From: Bradyrhizobium sp. CCBAU 53340
GTDB lineage: Bacteria; Pseudomonadota; Alphaproteobacteria; Rhizobiales; Xanthobacteraceae
Length of the DNA stretch: 64,000 nucleotides
NCBI RefSeq assembly: GCF_015291645.1
Contig: NZ_CP030055.1
Span: 5,766,001 to 5,830,000, forward strand
Direction of reading: 5' to 3'
The stretch's first letter is position 1; the number at the start of each line of letters is the position of its first letter. A program made the position numbers and the translations under genes. The notes beneath the pieces were generated by a model that had not been told where the DNA came from, did no database searches, and was given only the letters and a program-made list of their open reading frames with translations. Shown here piece after piece: positions 1 through 8,596 of this stretch.

Positions 1-5
1 CGGGC

Positions 6-3000
6 TCAGGTTGGCCGCAGCGCCTTGGCACCGAGGTCGAGCTCGTTGACCTGCTTATTCCGCTCGGAATCTGCGGCCGCACGATGGTCGGTCGCCAGGA
101 CGACGTAAACCGCCGGCAGCACGAACAGGGTGAACAGCGTGCCGATCGACATTCCGGCGACGACCACGAGGCCGATGGAAAAGCGGCTGGCCGCACCGGC
201 GCCAGAGGCGGTCAGCAACGGGATCAGGCCGGTGACCATCGCAGCCGTCGTCATCAGGATCGGCCGGAGGCGGATGCGGGCCGACATTTCGATGGCCGAA
301 CGGCGGTCGAGCCGTTCGTTAACCTGGAGCTCGTTGGCGAACTCCACCATCAGGATGCCGTGCTTGGTGATCAGCCCGACGAGGGTTAGCAGGCCGACCT
401 GCGTATAGATGTTCATGGTCGCCACGCCGAAGAACAGCGGGATCAGCGCACCCACGATCGCCATCGGCACCGAGATCATGATCACGAACGGATCACGCAA
501 GCTCTCGAACTGCGCCGCCAGCACCAGGAAGATGATGATCAGCGCGAATCCGAAGGTGATCGCGAGCTGATTGCCTTCCTGCACGTACTGCCTGGAATCC
601 GCGAGATAGTCGTGGCTGAAGCCCTGCGGCAGCTTCTTCGCCTCGCCCTCGAGGAAGTCCACCGCGGCACCGACGGTCACGCCGGGCATCGGCACGGCCG
701 AGAACGTCGCCGAGTTCAGCTGATTGTAGTGCGTCAGCGAATTCGGATCGGTCTTGGTCTTGATCGAGACCACGGTCGACAGCGGCAGCTGCTGCCCGGT
801 GTTGGTCGTCACATAGTAGCCTCCGAGCGATTCCGGCGAGAGGCGCTCGCTGCGCGGCACCTGCGGGATCACCTGGTACGAACGGCCCTGGAGATTGAAG
901 CGGTTGATGTAGTTGCCGCCGAGCAGAACCGCGAGCGTCGAGCCGAGGTTCTGCATGTTGACGCCGAGATCCTGCGCCTTGGTGCGGTCGATCGTGACTT
1001 CGACGTTCGGCTGGTTATAGGCGAGGTCGCTGTCGGAGACGATGAACATGCCGCTCTTGCGCGCTGAATCCTTCAGCTTCTCCATTTGCTCGTAAACGGT
1101 CTGGAAGCCCGCGGTGGAGCTGATGACCATCTGCACCGGCAGGCCGCCCGGCCCGCCCGGCAGCGGCGGCAGGTTGAACGCGAAAGCCTGCACGCCCTCG
1201 ATCTTGGAGAGCTCGGCCTGGACCAGCGGCTTCAGCGCGATCGACGAGCGCTTGCGCTCCTCCCACGGCTTGAGCAGCATGCCGGCGATGCCGCCCTGCG
1301 GGCCGTTGATGCCGTTCAGCACGAAGCGCAGATCGGTCTCCGGGAAGCTTTGAAACTTCTTGTCGAGCTTGTCGCCGTAGAAATCGACATAGTCGATGTT
1401 GGCGTATTTCGGCGCCTTGGTCACCGCGAACACGATGCCCTGGTCTTCCTCGGGCGCCAGCTCTTTCGAGGTGTGCAGGTAGAGGAAGCCGACCAGCCCG
1501 AGGATCGTCACCGCGAACAGGCCGGTGATGGCCTTGTAGTCGAGCGAGCGGTCGAGCCGGCGGCCGTACCACCGCGTCAGCGCGCCGAACACCCTGTTGA
1601 CGAGCTTGGCAAAGCGGCCCTCCTCGGTGTTCTTGAGGAGCACCGAGCACATCATCGGCGACAGCGTCAGCGCGATCACGCCCGACACGATCACCGAGCC
1701 GGCGAGCGTGAAGGCGAATTCGCGGAACAGCGAACCGGTGAGGCCGCCGAGGAAGCCGATCGGGGCATACACCGCCGCGAGCGTGATGGTCATCGAGACG
1801 ACGGGGCCGACGATCTCGCGTGCGCCTTGTAGCGACGCCTGGACCGGCGTCTTCCCTTCTTCGAGATGGCGGTGGATGTTCTCCACCACCACGATGGCGT
1901 CGTCGACCACGAGACCGATCGCGAGCACCATCGCGAGCAAAGTCAGCAGGTTGAAGCTGAAGCCGAGCGCCAGCATCAGGGTGCAGACGCCGATCATCGA
2001 CAGCGGGATGGTGACGACAGGGATGATGACCGAACGGAGCGAGGCCAGGAACAGGAAGATCACCACGATCACGATCATCACGGCTTCGCCAAGCGTCTTC
2101 TCCACCTCGTCGATCGAGGATTGGATGAACTTGGTCGAGTCATAGGCGACCTTCATCTTCATCGACGGCGGCAGATTGCGCTCGAGCTCGGGGAACAGCG
2201 CGCGCACGCCCTTCACCAGCGTCAGCGGATTGCCTTGCGGCGTTGCCTGCACGCCGATGAAGATCGCATGCTCGCCGTTGAAGGCCACGCTCGCGTCCGT
2301 GCTTTGGGCGGCAAGCTCGACGGTGGCGATGTCCTCCATGCGCACAAAGCCGCCGTCCTTGGCCTTGACGATCATCTTCTTGAACTGATTGACGTCGGTC
2401 AGGCCCGTGTTCGTCGAGATATTCGAGACGATCAGATAGCCCTTGGTCTGGCCCGCCGCCGACTGGAAGTTGTTGGCAGTGATCGCGGAGGCAACGTCCC
2501 CCGGCGAAACGTTGCGTCCGGCCATCTTCACGGGATCAAGCCAGAGCCGCATCGCGAAGGTCTGACCGCCCAGGATGTCGGCCGAAGCCACGCCATCGAC
2601 GGTCGACAGCACCGGCTGCACCACGCGCGTCAGGTAATCCGAGATCGCCGAGCCCGACAGCTCCTCGGATGAAAAGCCGAGATACATCACGGCCGTGGTC
2701 TGGCCCGTGGTCTTGGTGACGATCGGATCGTTGGACTCCTTCGGGATCAGGTATTTGACCGAGTTCGTCTTGGCCAGCACTTCGGTGAGCGCCTGGTTCG
2801 GATCAAAATTCAGCTTGATGTAGACCTGGATCGTCGAGGTGCCGAGCACGGAGGACGAAGTGATGTAGTCGACGCCTTCGGCGGAGGCGACCGCCTGCTC
2901 GATCGGCGTGGTGATGAAGCCCTGGATCAGATCCGCCGACGCGCCCGGATAGACGGTCGTGATGTTGATGACCGTGTTCGACAGCTTCGGATACTGCCGG

Positions 3001-3101
3001 ATCGGCAGCACCATCGCCGCGCGCAGTCCGATCAGCAGGATCAGCAGGCTGACGACGACCGACAGAACCGGGCGCTTGATGAAAATATCAGTAAAGGCCA
3101 T
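6..3101 (-). CDS. RND multidrug efflux permease (AcrB/MexB-like)
   Basis: Inner-membrane proton-driven pump subunit of a tripartite RND efflux system, 1031 aa, the normal length of HAE1-family permeases. The N-terminus has the usual cytosolic stub and first helix (residues 1-30). TM4 carries the paired aspartates D400-D401 in VVDDAIVVVENI, which relay protons in AcrB. The TM10 lysine is present in LVGLITKHGILMVEF. Two large periplasmic loops separate the helix groups. It is the last gene of the TetR-adaptor-pump operon, 68 bp after the adaptor gene with a hairpin in the gap. No outer-membrane channel gene is in the window, so it probably uses a TolC-like channel encoded elsewhere. The substrate cannot be told from sequence. 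Confidence 0.95.
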   Translation of the reverse strand: MAFTDIFIKRPVLSVVVSLLILLIGLRAAMVLPIRQYPKLSNTVINITTVYPGASADLIQGFITTPIEQAVASAEGVDYITSSSVLGTSTIQVYIKLNFDPNQALTEVLAKTNSVKYLIPKESNDPIVTKTTGQTTAVMYLGFSSEELSGSAISDYLTRVVQPVLSTVDGVASADILGGQTFAMRLWLDPVKMAGRNVSPGDVASAITANNFQSAAGQTKGYLIVSNISTNTGLTDVNQFKKMIVKAKDGGFVRMEDIATVELAAQSTDASVAFNGEHAIFIGVQATPQGNPLTLVKGVRALFPELERNLPPSMKMKVAYDSTKFIQSSIDEVEKTLGEAVMIVIVVIFLFLASLRSVIIPVVTIPLSMIGVCTLMLALGFSFNLLTLLAMVLAIGLVVDDAIVVVENIHRHLEEGKTPVQASLQGAREIVGPVVSMTITLAAVYAPIGFLGGLTGSLFREFAFTLAGSVIVSGVIALTLSPMMCSVLLKNTEEGRFAKLVNRVFGALTRWYGRRLDRSLDYKAITGLFAVTILGLVGFLYLHTSKELAPEEDQGIVFAVTKAPKYANIDYVDFYGDKLDKKFQSFPETDLRFVLNGINGPQGGIAGMLLKPWEERKRSSIALKPLVQAELSKIEGVQAFAFNLPPLPGGPGGLPVQMVISSTAGFQTVYEQMEKLKDSARKSGMFIVSDSDLAYNQPNVEVTIDRTKAQDLGVNMQNLGSTLAVLLGGNYINRFNLQGRSYQVIPQVPRSERLSPESLGGYYVTTNTGQQLPLSTVVSIKTKTDPNSLTHYNQLNSATFSAVPMPGVTVGAAVDFLEGEAKKLPQGFSHDYLADSRQYVQEGNQLAITFGFALIIIFLVLAAQFESLRDPFVIMISVPMAIVGALIPLFFGVATMNIYTQVGLLTLVGLITKHGILMVEFANELQVNERLDRRSAIEMSARIRLRPILMTTAAMVTGLIPLLTASGAGAASRFSIGLVVVAGMSIGTLFTLFVLPAVYVVLATDHRAAADSERNKQVNELDLGAKALRPT

Positions 3102-3131
3102 CGCGGCGATCTCGATTTCTTTGTCTCAAGA

Positions 3132-3160
3132 CACGTGATCCGGCATTGCCAGATCACGTG
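3132..3160. promoter_or_regulatory. intercistronic hairpin between adaptor and RND genes
   Basis: Perfect 9-bp inverted repeat, CACGTGATC (3132-3140) and GATCACGTG (3152-3160), around an 11-base loop that can itself pair GGC with GCC. There is no T-run after it on the minus strand, so it is not an obvious terminator. It could stabilise or process the operon mRNA, or be a protein site. Confidence 0.6.
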
Positions 3161-3169
3161 AGCGTATTG

Positions 3170-4369
3170 TCAGTAGCGCGGCGGCTGCGCCGGGATCTGC
3201 GGCGCCGGGTCGGTCGAAATCGCAACAGCAGCGCCCGACTGCAGCTTGAGCTGGCCGACGGCAACGACCTTGTCGCCCGGCTTGACGCCCTTGATGATCT
3301 CGACACGACCATTGCCCCGGTTACCGGTCTGCACGAACGTGCGCACCGCGCTCAGCGTGGTCTTGCCGTCCGCTTCCTTCTTCTCGGTGATCACGAACAC
3401 CGAGTCGCCGTACAGCGTGTAGTCGACCGCCGTCTCCGGAACGGTGATCACGGCCGGCTTGTCCGGCAGCACCACCGTGGTGGTCACGAACATGCCGGGC
3501 TTCAGGATTTTCTCCGGATTGGCGACGGTCGCTTGCACGCGAATGTTACGGGTGTCAGCCGCGACCTGCGGCTCGATCGTGGTGATCTTGCCATCGAAGG
3601 TGCGGCCCGGATAGGCGTCGACCTTCAGCCGGACCGGCTGGCCAACCTTGAGGTTGGCCGAGTCCTTTTCGGTCACCGTGAAGTTCGCCCACAGCTCCGA
3701 CAGATCGGTCAGCGAGACAATGGCGGTGCCAGCGGTGAGATATTGGCCGACCTCGACCTTGCGAACGCCGAGATCGCCGGAGAACGGCGCGCGGACGAGC
3801 TTCTGCGAGATCAGCGCTTCGGTCTTGGCGATGCCGGCCTGCGCCTGGTCGTAAGCGGCCTGCGCGGAATCGACGGTCGCCTGCGGACCGAACTGGCGCG
3901 CGGCCAGTTGCTTGGCACGATCGAGCGACAGCTGCGCGACGGTCGCCTGCGCCTTGTAGTTGGCGAGATCGCCCTGATCCGGTGCGTCGAATAGCTGCAC
4001 CAGCGGCGTGCCGGCCTCGACATGAGCGCCAGGCTCGAATTTGATCTCGGTGACGCGGCCGTTGACGTCGGCGGTAACGTCGACCTGGTGCACGGCGGCA
4101 AGGCCGCCGACTGCTGTGAGCAGGTTCGGCACCACCTCGGACGTCGCCTCGGCCGCGCTGACCAGGGTTGGCGGCGGCTTGTTGTTGGCGAAGAACTGCT
4201 TGATCATCTGGCCACGGAAATAGTTGAACCAGACAAGACCGCCGACGAGCACGCCCAGCAGCGTGCCGACGATGATGAACCAGAGCACCGGCCGGACCGG
4301 ACGCTTGGGAGCCTTGCTGTCGATCGGTTCGCCCGAAATCTTGTGTTCGGTTACGATGTTCATTGTCAT
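3170..4369 (-). CDS. RND efflux periplasmic adaptor (HlyD/MFP family)
   Basis: Membrane fusion protein of 399 aa that bridges the RND pump and the outer-membrane channel. One transmembrane anchor spans about residues 28-50. It is followed by the first lipoyl half with GRVTEIKFEPGAHVEAG, a short alpha-helical hairpin rich in Ala/Gln (about 130-180), the second lipoyl half (LVRAPFSGDLGVRKVEVGQYL) and beta-barrel/membrane-proximal domains. The ATG at 4369 overlaps the regulator stop codon by 4 bp (ATGA), so translation is coupled. A second ATG lies two codons downstream. No lipoprotein cysteine is seen, so it is anchored by the helix rather than by lipid. Confidence 0.93.
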   Translation of the reverse strand: MTMNIVTEHKISGEPIDSKAPKRPVRPVLWFIIVGTLLGVLVGGLVWFNYFRGQMIKQFFANNKPPPTLVSAAEATSEVVPNLLTAVGGLAAVHQVDVTADVNGRVTEIKFEPGAHVEAGTPLVQLFDAPDQGDLANYKAQATVAQLSLDRAKQLAARQFGPQATVDSAQAAYDQAQAGIAKTEALISQKLVRAPFSGDLGVRKVEVGQYLTAGTAIVSLTDLSELWANFTVTEKDSANLKVGQPVRLKVDAYPGRTFDGKITTIEPQVAADTRNIRVQATVANPEKILKPGMFVTTTVVLPDKPAVITVPETAVDYTLYGDSVFVITEKKEADGKTTLSAVRTFVQTGNRGNGRVEIIKGVKPGDKVVAVGQLKLQSGAAVAISTDPAPQIPAQPPRY

Positions 4370-5052
4370 GCGCTTTCTGCAATCGCCGCTCTGCCGGCAC
4401 CCGCGGCCTGATCGTGGCCCAGATGCGAAGCAATTGCGGCGTCGTTAAGTCCGATACCTCTCAGGAGAAACTCACAGAGCTGCCGCTCCAGATCGCTCGC
4501 CCTGCCGTAAGCAAGACAGGGCACAGAGGGCAGCCTGGTCAGCGCAGCGGTCATCACCGTGTGATGCGCAAACCAGAACAGATTGAGCGGTTCACTGCCA
4601 CAGGCACGCGCATCGCCGGCGGCGACCGCGCGTTCGAGCGAGGCGACGAAGACCGCTCCGATCAGCGTCTCGATCTTGGCATATAGCAAACGAGCGAATT
4701 CGCCGTCATCCAGATGACTGGTGGCCATCAGTCGCAGGCGCTGGGCCTCTTCCTGGTCGGGCCCGTCGGCAATGTTGAGAAAATGCTGGACCATGCTGCG
4801 GATCAGCTCGACCAGGGTGGCCGTCGACGGCTCCCGCTCGAGCAGTTCCATCAGCGCCGGGTCCGCCTCGCATTCGTCACTCAGGATTTCGGCGTAGAGC
4901 GCCGCCTTGGACGGGAAATGCTTGAACAGCAGAGCCTCGGAAATGGCAGCAGCGGCCGCCACGCTCTTGGTCGTGGTGCCGTTATAGCCATGTCGGGCAA
5001 AGCATCGCTTGGCGGCTCCGAGGATCAGCTGACGCCTCAGGTCGCTCGTCAT
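4366..5052 (-). CDS. TetR family regulator of the efflux operon
   Basis: TetR-type DNA-binding protein of about 228 aa. The N-terminal helix-turn-helix reads RQLILGAAKRCFARHGYNGTTTKSVA then AISEALLFKHFPSKAALYAEI, a canonical TetR_N domain. The C-terminal ligand domain is not specific. An in-frame ATG at 5067 (233 aa) is also possible, but it touches the operator palindrome at 5069-5090 and neither start has a clear Shine-Dalgarno sequence, so 5052 is only a preference. As first gene of the operon and next to a perfect palindrome, it is likely an autorepressor that responds to a pump substrate. Confidence 0.9.
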   Translation of the reverse strand: MTSDLRRQLILGAAKRCFARHGYNGTTTKSVAAAAAISEALLFKHFPSKAALYAEILSDECEADPALMELLEREPSTATLVELIRSMVQHFLNIADGPDQEEAQRLRLMATSHLDDGEFARLLYAKIETLIGAVFVASLERAVAAGDARACGSEPLNLFWFAHHTVMTAALTRLPSVPCLAYGRASDLERQLCEFLLRGIGLNDAAIASHLGHDQAAGAGRAAIAESA

Positions 5053-5068
5053 ACGCAATGAGCTCATG

Positions 5069-5090
5069 CTAGTGAGTAAGCACTCACTAG
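5069..5090. promoter_or_regulatory. TetR-type operator
   Basis: Perfect inverted repeat CTAGTGAGT-AAGC-ACTCACTAG, with 9-bp arms and a 4-bp spacer, immediately upstream of the TetR-adaptor-RND operon. Size, symmetry and position fit an autoregulatory TetR operator. Confidence 0.8.
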
Positions 5091-5212
5091 CGCGAAAGTC
5101 AAGCCAATTGCTGCGGCGCAACTTAAATGCGTACCAACCTGTTGAGAATTGGTCACAGGTTACCGTTGTGGGGGCGAACGGCGCCCCAGCGGGAACCACC
5201 TCGGGACCGGCG

Positions 5213-5803
5213 TCAAATCGGCAGGAAGCCGAGGTCGCCCCGGATCCGGTTGACGATGTAAGTCCCGTCCCGGCTTGGCAAAATCCGCTCGACGCCGGCG
5301 CTGTCGATCTTCACATTGGCAAAGCGTGGGCCCGCGGAGAGGTCGTGGACGGCATTGGCGAAGGCCTCGACCTCGACCATGGTCGAGATCGCCCTGCTAT
5401 CGGCGATGCCGCAGGCCCTGGCGACGCCGACGAGGTCGGCCGCAGCCGAAGTGTGGCTGGTCTGGCCGCCAGTCTCGCCATCGGCCTCGTTGTCGAGCAC
5501 TGCGATCGAGAGATTGGGCGGCTTCTGCAGGCCGATGGTGGCAAGGCTCCCCATGCCCATCAGCATCTCGCCGTCACCGGTGATGACCAGCACCGGCAGT
5601 TTTGGCTGCGCCAGCGCCAGGCCCAGCCCGATCATCGCAGCTCCGCCCATGCCGCCCCAGAGATAGAAGTTGCGGGCGTGGTCGCCGGCGGCGGTGATGT
5701 CGTTGGTGGAGGCGCCGAGACCGCCGATCGCAACCACATCCTTCCGGTTCGCAAGCAGCGCGGACACCACCTGGCGGCGGTCGAGGAGATTGGCCTTGCT
5801 CAT
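5213..5803 (-). CDS. thiamine diphosphate-dependent decarboxylase, beta (PP-domain) subunit
   Basis: 196-aa protein equal to the ThDP pyrophosphate-binding half of a decarboxylase such as sulfopyruvate or phosphonopyruvate decarboxylase. The ThDP motif starts at GDGEMLMGMGSLATIG and continues to LDNEADGETGGQTSH. Upstream is the GGMGGAAMIGLGLAL stretch typical of this half. The ATG at 5803 overlaps the stop of the alpha gene by 4 bp (ATGA), which fits a 1:1 heteromer. The separate PYR and PP genes match ComD/ComE-type sulfopyruvate decarboxylases, but no coenzyme M, phosphonate or sulfonate genes adjoin it, so the 2-oxo acid substrate is unknown. Confidence 0.8.
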   Translation of the reverse strand: MSKANLLDRRQVVSALLANRKDVVAIGGLGASTNDITAAGDHARNFYLWGGMGGAAMIGLGLALAQPKLPVLVITGDGEMLMGMGSLATIGLQKPPNLSIAVLDNEADGETGGQTSHTSAAADLVGVARACGIADSRAISTMVEVEAFANAVHDLSAGPRFANVKIDSAGVERILPSRDGTYIVNRIRGDLGFLPI

Positions 5804-6342
5804 TTGGTGAAAACCTTGGCGCCGATCAGGCGCTGCGACAGCAGGACGGCGGTGGGCGTGAGCGCGTTGTAGGCCTGGGCCACTGCCGCCTCCAGCACCG
5901 CCGGCACTTCGGCAGCATTCGAGGCGCGCAGCACCTTGACGCCCGAGAGTTCGAGCACGCCTTGCGTGGTCGATCCCATCGGCACCTGCCACGGATTGAA
6001 CTCGCCCCACTCGCCGCGCATGGTCACGAGGGTGAGGAACGGAAAGCGTAGGATCGGGATCAGCGACAGCATGTTGATGCAATTGCCGACGCCGCTCGAC
6101 TGCATCAGCAGCACGCCCCGCTGGCCGCCAGTCCAGGCGCCGGCGAGCAGCGCCACGCCCTCCTCCTCCGTCGTCAGCGGAATGCCGCGCATGGTGGACG
6201 AGGCCAGCACGCGCTGGATCAGCCTCGAATGGCCGGCGTCCGGCACGTAAGGCACCTGCCTGACGTCGAAGCGTTGCAGGGTCGCGAAAATGTCGTCAGG
6301 CCAGGTTGGGGCCGTGTCGGAAGCGTCAGCGCGGGCGTGCAT
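5800..6342 (-). CDS. thiamine diphosphate-dependent decarboxylase, alpha (PYR-domain) subunit
   Basis: 180-aa protein with the N-terminal pyrimidine-binding domain of ThDP enzymes. The invariant glutamate region reads IPLTTEEEGVALLAGAWTGG, followed by GVLLMQSSGVGNCINMLSL, as in sulfopyruvate decarboxylase alpha chains. It forms the catalytic site with the PP-domain protein from the overlapping downstream gene. It is divergent from a cytochrome P450 gene with a gap of about 100 bp that must hold both promoters. The pairing with a P450 suggests oxidative catabolism of a small 2-oxo acid, which is inference only. Confidence 0.8.
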   Translation of the reverse strand: MHARADASDTAPTWPDDIFATLQRFDVRQVPYVPDAGHSRLIQRVLASSTMRGIPLTTEEEGVALLAGAWTGGQRGVLLMQSSGVGNCINMLSLIPILRFPFLTLVTMRGEWGEFNPWQVPMGSTTQGVLELSGVKVLRASNAAEVPAVLEAAVAQAYNALTPTAVLLSQRLIGAKVFTK

Positions 6343-6448
6343 TTTCCTGTCCGGTCGGCTTGCAAATCACGGCATGACTGTAGACGGTGACCCGCAAAGC
6401 TCGAAAGAGCGAAAACGGCATATCGGTGTCATCAGGCGAGTATGGCGG

Positions 6449-7669
6449 ATGAACGCAAGTGCGAAAGAATTGGCGGCCAGTTTCGATCTGGCGAAGCTGA
6501 CCAGCGACTTCTACGACGATCCCTATCCGACCTATCGTGCACTGCGGGAGAACGAACCGGTCAAGCGGCTTGCGAGCGGCACCGTATTCCTGACGCGTTA
6601 CGACGATCTCGTCACCACCTACAAGAACACGAAGTCGTTCAGCTCGGACAAGAAACGCGAGTTCGCGCCGAAATATGGCGACACGCCGCTCTACGAACAC
6701 CACACCACGAGTCTCGTCTTCAACGACCCGCCGGCGCACACCCGCGTGCGGCGGCTGATCATGGGCGCACTTTCGCCGCGCGCGATTGCCGGGATGGAGG
6801 GCGACCTCGTCAAGCTGGTCGATGGTCTGCTCGATAAAATCGCCTCGAAGGGCCATTGCGAGCTGATCGAGGATTTTGCCGCCTCGATCCCGATCGAGGT
6901 GATCGGCAATCTGCTCGACGTTCCCCATGAGGAGCGCGCGCCGTTGCGCGACTGGTCGCTGGCGATTCTTGGGGCGCTCGAGCCGGTCGTATCGACCGAG
7001 GCGGCCACGCGCGGCAACAAGGCGGTGACGGATTTCCTGGCCTATCTCGAAACACTGGTCGCCCGCCGCCGGCAAAAGCCGGGCAATCCTGATCGTGACG
7101 TGCTGACACGGCTGATCCAGGGGGAGGAGAACGGCGAGCGGCTGACGGAGAAGGAGCTGCTGCACAATTGCATTTTCCTGCTCAATGCCGGCCATGAGAC
7201 CACGACCAATCTGATCGGCAACGGCCTCGTCGCGCTGGATCGGAATCCGGACCAGAAGCAGCGGCTGATCGACAACCCTGACATGATCAAGACCGCGGTC
7301 GAGGAGATCCTGCGCTACGAAAGCTCGAACCAACTCGGCAACCGCATGACCACCGAGCCGGTCGAGCTCGGCGGTGTCATGCTCGAGCCCGGCACATCGG
7401 TGACGCTGTGCATTGGAGCTGCCAACCGCGACCCTGCGCAGTTTCCCGACCCCGAACGCTTCGACGTCGCGCGCACGCCGAACCGGCATCTCGCCTTTGC
7501 CACCGGTGCGCATCAATGCGCCGGCATGGCGCTGGCGCGGCTCGAGGGCGCAATCGCGATCTCGCGGTTCCTGGCACGTTTTCCGAACTACGCCGTGAGC
7601 GGCCAGCCGGTGCGCGGCGGCCGCGTCCGCTTCCGCGGCTTCCTGAGCGTCCCCTGCGCGATCGGCTGA
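6449..7669 (+). CDS. cytochrome P450
   Basis: Soluble bacterial class I P450 of 406 aa. The I-helix oxygen-binding motif is AGHETT at about residues 247-252, the K-helix ExxR is E286-R289, and the heme loop FATGAHQCAG puts the axial cysteine at about C357. The ATG at 6449 (MNASAKEL) was chosen because the reading frame upstream overlaps the divergent gene and does not look P450-like. No ferredoxin or reductase gene is adjacent, though a ferredoxin-reductase-type flavoprotein lies at 34.8-36.1 kb. The K+ channel gene follows after 6 bp. Substrate unknown. Confidence 0.93.
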   Translation: MNASAKELAASFDLAKLTSDFYDDPYPTYRALRENEPVKRLASGTVFLTRYDDLVTTYKNTKSFSSDKKREFAPKYGDTPLYEHHTTSLVFNDPPAHTRVRRLIMGALSPRAIAGMEGDLVKLVDGLLDKIASKGHCELIEDFAASIPIEVIGNLLDVPHEERAPLRDWSLAILGALEPVVSTEAATRGNKAVTDFLAYLETLVARRRQKPGNPDRDVLTRLIQGEENGERLTEKELLHNCIFLLNAGHETTTNLIGNGLVALDRNPDQKQRLIDNPDMIKTAVEEILRYESSNQLGNRMTTEPVELGGVMLEPGTSVTLCIGAANRDPAQFPDPERFDVARTPNRHLAFATGAHQCAGMALARLEGAIAISRFLARFPNYAVSGQPVRGGRVRFRGFLSVPCAIG

Positions 7670-7675
7670 GGCACC

Positions 7676-8353
7676 ATGACCATCGATCAATTGCGCGAGC
7701 GCTGGGCCGATCCCGCCCTGACGGTGCTGACAGTGCTGATGGTGATCATGATGTTCGTGGTCGCGCCGCTGCAGGCGCTGGGGTTGTTTGCGTTCCAGGT
7801 GTCCGAGCTCGTGCTGGCGCTGCTGCTCGTCGTCGGCATCTTCGTGATATCAGGCAGCCCGGTCGCGGTCATCGGCATGCTGATCGCCCTCGGCATGATC
7901 GTGACAGGCGCGATCTTGCGGATCAGATCGCCATCCATCCTCGACCTCAATCTGTTCGCAGGTTCCTGGTTCATCGTGGGAACGAGGATGGCCTGGGCGG
8001 TGGCGCGCCAGACCTTTGCGCCGGGACGGGTGACCTATCATCGCGTGATCGGCGCCGTGCTGCTCTATCTGACGGTCGCCGTCATCTTCGCGGCGCTCTA
8101 CACCTTCATCGGCTCGCTCGATCCGGCCGCCTTTGTCAGCATGAAGGTGGAGGATAGTCCGAGGCTCGCAAGCGAGGTCATCTATTTCAGCTTCGCCACA
8201 ATGACCACGACCGGATACGGCGACGTCGCGCCGCTTCATCCCGTCGCGCGCAGCCTGTGCAACATGGAAGCGATTTTTGGCCAGCTCTATCCGGCGACAC
8301 TACTGGCGCGCCTGGTCACGCTCGAGATCGAGCATCGCAGGCAGGACTCGTAG
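7676..8353 (+). CDS. two-pore-domain-type K+ channel (Ion_trans_2)
   Basis: 225-aa membrane protein. Several hydrophobic helices in the first 150 residues precede a pore loop with the K+ selectivity filter TTTGYGD near residue 180 and a final helix (NMEAIFGQLYPATLLARLV). No RCK/TrkA-N nucleotide-binding domain follows; the protein ends shortly after the inner helix. This is the simple bacterial layout of a few helices plus pore. It starts 6 bp after the P450 stop, so the two are probably co-transcribed, although no functional link is evident. Confidence 0.85.
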   Translation: MTIDQLRERWADPALTVLTVLMVIMMFVVAPLQALGLFAFQVSELVLALLLVVGIFVISGSPVAVIGMLIALGMIVTGAILRIRSPSILDLNLFAGSWFIVGTRMAWAVARQTFAPGRVTYHRVIGAVLLYLTVAVIFAALYTFIGSLDPAAFVSMKVEDSPRLASEVIYFSFATMTTTGYGDVAPLHPVARSLCNMEAIFGQLYPATLLARLVTLEIEHRRQDS

Positions 8354-8596
8354 ATCACCGCCGCCGACCAAAAGTCGAAAACGACCCCATGCACAGTAGA
8401 ACATGGGTCGGCGGAAGATCGCTTGTGGATCCACCGAACCATTTGACTTGGCACTCAAATCAGCGCCGGACGCGCAATCGCCCGGCCGCGCCCGCCATCG
8501 GCACTTGCAGGCTTCCACCCGGACAGGCTGATACCTACATCAGCTTGAGCACGGCCGCCGCTTCTGCCCCGGCGCGCAGCAATGGAGTGACGACAG

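Noticed and set aside
6326..7690. 454-codon minus-strand open frame
   Set aside because: Antisense to the P450, whose heme, ExxR and I-helix motifs are all in the plus frame.
8386..8407. CCCATG/CATGGG inverted repeat after the K+ channel gene
   Set aside because: Arms of only 6 bp, no T-run, easily due to chance.
8449..8457. TTGGCACTC resembling one arm of a CIRCE heat-shock element
   Set aside because: The matching GAGTGC arm is missing at the right distance and no heat-shock gene follows.
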